Source of the DNA: CAZQEZ01 sp964592475
Lineage (GTDB): Bacteria; Bacteroidota; Bacteroidia; Cytophagales; Cyclobacteriaceae
Direction of reading: 5' to 3'
NCBI GenBank assembly: GCA_964592475.1
Contig: CAZQEZ010000090.1
Coordinates: forward strand, 1 to 17,985
Length of the DNA stretch: 17,985 nucleotides
Shown here in pieces: positions 16,101 to 17,985 of the stretch (positions are counted from its first letter, which is position 1; each line of letters starts with the position of its first letter). The position numbers were made by a program, and so were the translations under genes. The notes beneath the pieces were generated by a model. The model was not told the origin of the DNA and ran no database searches. It worked only from the letters and a program-made list of their open reading frames with translations.

Positions 16101-16264
16101 TTTCATTCGCCTTGTTTATCGGTATTATTGTGGGTACTTATTCATCGGTATTTATAGCATCACCTATTGCAGTTGATTTGCTTAATAAAAGTGAATCAAA
16201 GAAAGCTGGAAGTTTGGAAGATAAGGTAAAAAGAAGCAATAAAGCCAAGGAAAAAACAAAATAG
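13127..16264 (+). CDS. secDF: SecDF: fused protein-translocase subunits SecD and SecF
   Basis: The product has 1045 residues, with SecD and SecF in one chain as usual in Bacteroidota. It uses the proton gradient to help pull exported proteins across the inner membrane, together with SecYEG. The SecD half starts with a membrane segment (7-27), then LGLDLQGG (83-90), the periplasmic P1 domain, and a membrane block with GMSIDANVLIFERIREE (599-615; Asp603 is the likely proton-relay residue). The SecF half has LGVDFTGG (745-752) and GYSINDTVVVFDRIRENL (927-944; Asp932 likely equivalent). P1 carries an acidic, low-complexity insert at about 262-346 (runs such as ESEEENLEEALSESFEE). The tail is Lys-rich. 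The ATG at 13127 fits. A terminator follows at 16294-16327. Confidence 0.97.
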   Translation: MKNRGFIIFLTVIVTLLCVYYLSFTLVNRNIQQEANEYARNEAGVFDESKKRSFLDSIRNVPVYNLLGINYTLEDINESKLNLGLDLQGGMHVVLEVSPVDIIKGLAANSQDEDLVAAIQMAQELQKNSQARFIQLFDQAWNEVAPNRKLADIFVNARNQGRINFESSDDEIIDMINEEIESAIDRTFTILRTRIDQYGTTAPNIQRLQGTGRIQVEMPGADDPERVKRLLQRAAKLEFWEVYELNDIVQELQEINAMLVEEQQMKAPDFGIDESEEENLEEALSESFEETDEDLLGEEDTDISDLLQEDVDQAVLQESYPDSIDTIEENLATEIPADTSSLDSMMNNQVSPLFGLIKSQGGLVYSVYDSSKINSILNREDVRNILPRGIRFIWGKDIIEAQEGDQLVELYAIRGGSRNMMAPLTGEVITDARMNYDEAGRPAISMTMNSSGAKTWSRLTEDNVSRRIAIVLDNLVYSAPVVQNKIAGGSSQITGNFSLEEAQDMANILKAGSLPAKARIVEEEIVGPSLGQAAQSQGINSIVLGLALVVVFMVFYYAKGGLVAIAAMVFNIFFILGILAQRNAALTLPGIAGIVLTIGMSIDANVLIFERIREELRLGSSLLNAISRGYSKAFSSIIDANVTTFLTAVILFVFGQGPVRGFATTLMIGIASSFFSAVFITRVIMSFMIRKGDQSKISFATAFTKNLLTNTSFDFLSRRRVAYVVSSLVIGSGMILMVAEGGLNLGVDFTGGRSYVVSFQDPVTPSQIEVALTEEFEEAGTEVKTFGSNNVIKITTSYQVGDESEQADSLVRNSLIRGLAKHTGMEYVQDDKNIDESTFSISSSSKVGATIADDIKTASLEAVLIAMIVIFLYILIRFKKWQFSTGAIIAVFHDTLFVLAAFAIAKLFGKSFEIDQVFIGAMLTIIGYSINDTVVVFDRIRENLELRPSSDISKTFNLSINDTISRTVITSATTLFVVLILLVFGGEVLRGFSFALFIGIIVGTYSSVFIASPIAVDLLNKSESKKAGSLEDKVKRSNKAKEKTK

Positions 16265-16293
16265 ATCAATTATCAATTAGCATTAATTAATAC

Positions 16294-16327
16294 AAAGCCT
16301 GATTAATTTATATTAGTCAGGCTTTTT
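16294..16327 (+). terminator. Rho-independent terminator after secDF
   Basis: AAAGCCTGA (16294-16302) pairs with TCAGGCTTT (16317-16325), and the stem extends inward through A-T and one G-T pair. It ends in a T run (to 16327). It lies 30 bases after the secDF stop and marks the right edge of the core block. Confidence 0.9.
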
Positions 16328-16495
16328 CATTTTTGCACGGGGATGACTTTTTTGACCTCGATGACCAATATTCGACACTTATAAGGGCCAGCTGTGTTTA
16401 TTTGACAAGGGCCACGAAGGCACTAAGACACGAAGGTTTTTTCAGCTCTATATGAATTAGTGTGGAAATTTAGAAATAGTTATTAAACTTGCAAA
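16328..16495. other. Gene-free stretch before the transposase remnant
   Basis: No coding region was recognised here. Apart from the three octamers at 16413-16436, I see only a weak -7-like TAAACTTG near 16484-16491, just before the remnant's ATG, which may be a leftover of the element's own promoter. Confidence 0.45.
16413..16436 (+). repeat. Three tandem octamers (CACGAAGG, CACTAAGA, CACGAAGG)
   Basis: Three 8-base units follow each other without gaps: CACGAAGG, CACTAAGA, CACGAAGG. The first and last are identical; the middle differs at two positions. From memory, very similar CACGAAG-type strings occur outside genes in many unrelated bacterial genomes; this was not checked here. It lies between the secDF terminator and the transposase remnant. 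No function is assigned. Confidence 0.6.
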
Positions 16496-16840
16496 ATGAA
16501 CACACTTGAAATATTCCAATTAGCACTAGGCTTACAGAGGCCATGGCAAGTAGTAAATGTTTACTTCAAAGAAATAGAGACTACCAAAATGAAGGAACTC
16601 CATATCGAAATCGGATACGATAATAAAGCTAGTGAATATTCGGTACATGATAAGCTTGAGCGATAATGGCGGCACCTTAAAAATAAAGATGAAGCCGCAG
16701 GGTTTTTAGCTTACTGGTGTGATCTAGTGCACGAATCTGGTATTTACCCATTTATCAAATTCACAAATACAGAAAGCATGGATTTACTCGGAGAAATCGC
16801 CATCAGGCAAACAAAATTTAGTTGTATAAAAACACTATAA
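16496..16840 (+). pseudogene. Remnant of an ISL3-family transposase
   Basis: ATG 16496 opens LEIFQLALGLQRPWQVVNVYF, then ELHIEIGY and SVHDKLER, the start of an ISL3-type transposase. A TAA at 16664-16666 interrupts it where a residue normally precedes the motif WRHL, which follows directly in the same frame. The Cys-rich zinc part normally found before this point is shortened or missing. The frame then jumps to material like the transposase C-terminus (KNKDEAAGFLAYWCDLVHES, then PFIKFTNTESM) and loses similarity before a stop at 16838-16840. About 114 codons remain of an enzyme normally near 400 residues. The DDE catalytic centre is gone, so it cannot work. Intact inverted repeats or a target duplication were not recognised. 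Confidence 0.75.
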
Positions 16841-16884
16841 TGTCTAAATTAGGCACCAGATATTAAAATATATTAACTGAGGAG

Positions 16885-16910
16885 CCCGCCAACTGGCGCC
16901 AACTGGCGGG
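16885..16910. repeat. Nested GC-rich palindrome built from two copies of GCCAACTGGC
   Basis: Two exact tandem copies of GCCAACTGGC (16888-16897 and 16898-16907) are flanked by CCC and GGG, so the outer ends CCCGCCA and TGGCGGG pair perfectly, while each 10-mer can also fold alone (GCCA / TGGC). The GC-rich block stands out from its AT-rich surroundings. It resembles dispersed palindromic repeats seen in Bacteroidota genomes. No T run follows, so it is not a typical terminator. Confidence 0.6.
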
Positions 16911-17047
16911 GAATTCTGTAAGTCCGGATCTGCGGGGGATTTGCGGAGTAATCAGCTATTCTATCCCGATTATGTTTAATGCAAAAAAATCATTTACAGA
17001 AATTCAAGTACCATTATAAAATTATAGAACCACAAAGTAATTTAAAC
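16911..17047. other. Gene-free spacer upstream of the CPBP gene
   Basis: The first part (to about 16965) is GC-richer than its surroundings and contains TGCGGGGGATTTGCGGAG, which looks like repeat or mobile-element debris. The second part is AT-rich. The frame of the CPBP gene is open back to an ATG at 16979, but the 23 residues this would add (QKNHLQKFKYHYKI and on) do not look like part of the family. Confidence 0.45.
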
Positions 17048-17830
17048 ATGAAAAAAACAGCTAAAACCCTTCTAATTCTTATTATATCATTCGGATTTTA
17101 TTTTGTTCTTGATGATATGTACTTTAAAGACATAAGAAAATGGTTCTTTGAGCTAATCAATCAACTTGGCGTAAGTCATATAATCGCTTATGCAATTATT
17201 GGAATTCCACTATTTTTAGGTACTTTACTAATTGGCTGCAAAACTGACTTTTTTCAGAGTTTAGGACTTGATAAATCAATCATTAAAGGATTCTTATTTG
17301 CTTTTATATGTGCGTTGCCAATGTTTATAGGTTTTAGTATAGTTTTTGATTTCAACACAAAAGTTTCAATAAATACAATTTTGATTGGAGCTATTTCAGC
17401 TGGTTTCTTTGAAGAACTATATTTTAGAGGATTTTTATTCGGATTACCGTTTAAGAAGACCAAACTCGGATTTATACTTTCGGTTTTTTTCGGTGCGCTT
17501 TACTTCGGATTTCTACACTTATATCAAAGTACTGAATTTGCTGAATTAGTAGGAATTTTCTTGATTACTTTTTTTGGAGGTATCTTATTTGCTTGGGTGT
17601 ATGCAGAATGGAATTTTAATATATGGATACCTGTTTTCCTGCATATGTTAATGAATCTGTCTTGGGAATTATTTTCTGTTAGCGACAATGCACTTGGCGG
17701 ATTATATTCAAATGTATTCCGATTTATTACCGTGATATTTATTATTGTATTAACTGTATTGTACAAAAAGAAAAAAGGAATGGAACTTGCTGTAAACAAA
17801 AAGACTCTTTTAATTCAAAAACAAAACTAA
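17048..17830 (+). CDS. CPBP-family intramembrane metalloprotease
   Basis: The product has 260 residues when started at ATG 17048, which gives the usual MKKTAKTLLILI entry into the first membrane helix; an earlier in-frame ATG at 16979 adds an unlikely polar leader. The protein is mostly hydrophobic, with about seven to eight membrane segments. The CPBP (PF02517, Abi/Rce1-like) motifs are all there: FFEELYFRGFLFG with Glu122-Glu123 and Arg127, FGFLHLY with His157, and FLHMLMNLSWE with His199 and Asn203. The catalytic set is complete. Members cleave within membranes; some process prenylated or bacteriocin-type peptides and others confer bacteriocin self-immunity. No bacteriocin gene is in view, so its substrate is unknown. 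It lies in the accessory right end, behind a transposase remnant and before an attC-like repeat. Confidence 0.92.
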   Translation: MKKTAKTLLILIISFGFYFVLDDMYFKDIRKWFFELINQLGVSHIIAYAIIGIPLFLGTLLIGCKTDFFQSLGLDKSIIKGFLFAFICALPMFIGFSIVFDFNTKVSINTILIGAISAGFFEELYFRGFLFGLPFKKTKLGFILSVFFGALYFGFLHLYQSTEFAELVGIFLITFFGGILFAWVYAEWNFNIWIPVFLHMLMNLSWELFSVSDNALGGLYSNVFRFITVIFIIVLTVLYKKKKGMELAVNKKTLLIQKQN

Positions 17831-17853
17831 TCGGATAAAATTCAAAAAGCACC

Positions 17854-17985
17854 ACACACAACAGCGTAAAAAGAGCATGGCTTCAGGTTTTTTGCAAAGT
17901 CATCGGAAAATTGTTATTTTGGGAAGTAAAAAACGTAAAGAAGTTGCCAGTTCGGCACGCTCATTTTACACGAACATTGTATCTT
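17854..17985. repeat. Imperfect inverted repeat resembling a gene-cassette recombination site (attC-like), possibly cut by the window edge
   Basis: The left arm ACACACAACAGCGTAAAAAG (from 17854), continuing AGCATGGC, is roughly complementary to the right end, where CGGCACGCTCATTTTACACG is followed by AACATTGTATCT. Read as its reverse complement the right end gives ACAATGTTCGTGTAAAATGA then GCGTGCC, matching with small gaps. The arms lie about 100 bases apart right after the CPBP stop. Similar ACAAC...CGTATAA structures follow many single accessory genes in Bacteroidota. The canonical integron core GTTRRRY is not clearly present, and no integrase is in view, so this is a tentative call. Confidence 0.4.

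Noticed and set aside
16979..17047. Earlier ATG for the CPBP gene
   Set aside because: The added 23 polar residues precede a normal membrane-protein start at 17048 and resemble translated spacer.
1..17985. CRISPR arrays, tRNA or rRNA genes, and riboswitches
   Set aside because: I looked for regularly spaced repeats, tRNA-like cloverleaf sequences and rRNA segments and saw none; no known riboswitch core was recognised by eye.
16979..17985. CPBP gene as part of a bacteriocin or abortive-infection system
   Set aside because: No peptide precursor, transporter or defence partner is in the window; the family name alone does not support it.

Overview
The window suggests a low-GC member of the Bacteroidota, most likely of the Cytophagales type. 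Three things point there: the AT-rich coding style, signal peptides ending in A-Q (FAQ, VAQ, IAQ, AQAQ), and a gene order typical of the phylum. That order is CBS/ACT protein, NAD kinase, PorG/DUF6089, isoprenyl transferase, BamA, then OmpH/Skp paralogues, followed further on by a fused SecDF. Every gene I can support lies on the + strand. The taxon is inferred from these traits; no rRNA gene is present.

Layout. Positions 3-968 hold the 3' part of an Ig-like surface protein whose start lies outside the window. Positions 969-1314 are a gene-free, very AT-rich stretch with six DnaA-box-like 9-mers, and I call it a candidate chromosome origin. A secreted TPR protein follows (1321-3141). The main block (3268-10503) runs from an alpha/beta hydrolase overlapping a CBS/ACT protein, through NAD kinase, PorG, UppS and BamA, to a first OmpH chaperone. 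Next comes a broken OmpH copy (10528-10856) that has lost its coiled-coil core and its frame. An intact OmpH (11076-11618) has its own sigma-54-type promoter and a strong terminator. After that lie an S66 LD-carboxypeptidase, an unrecognised 121-residue membrane-anchored protein behind a Bacteroidota -7 box, and a SecDF fusion with a terminator.

Positions 16328-17985 look accessory. They contain a short octamer repeat, the decayed remnant of an ISL3-family transposase, a GC-rich nested palindrome, a CPBP-family membrane protease gene, and a roughly 130-base imperfect inverted repeat that resembles cassette recombination sites.

How the genes work together. Most of the core block serves the cell envelope. 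SecDF helps pull proteins across the inner membrane, OmpH/Skp chaperones carry outer-membrane proteins through the periplasm, BamA inserts them, and PorG is an outer-membrane part of the type IX secretion system. UppS makes the lipid carrier for wall and surface glycans, and the LD-carboxypeptidase trims peptidoglycan peptides. NAD kinase supplies NADP(H). No new multi-gene defence or metabolic system is evident. The items most worth checking are the candidate origin, the sigma-54 promoter on the second OmpH, the OmpH pseudogene, and the cassette-like 3' edge.
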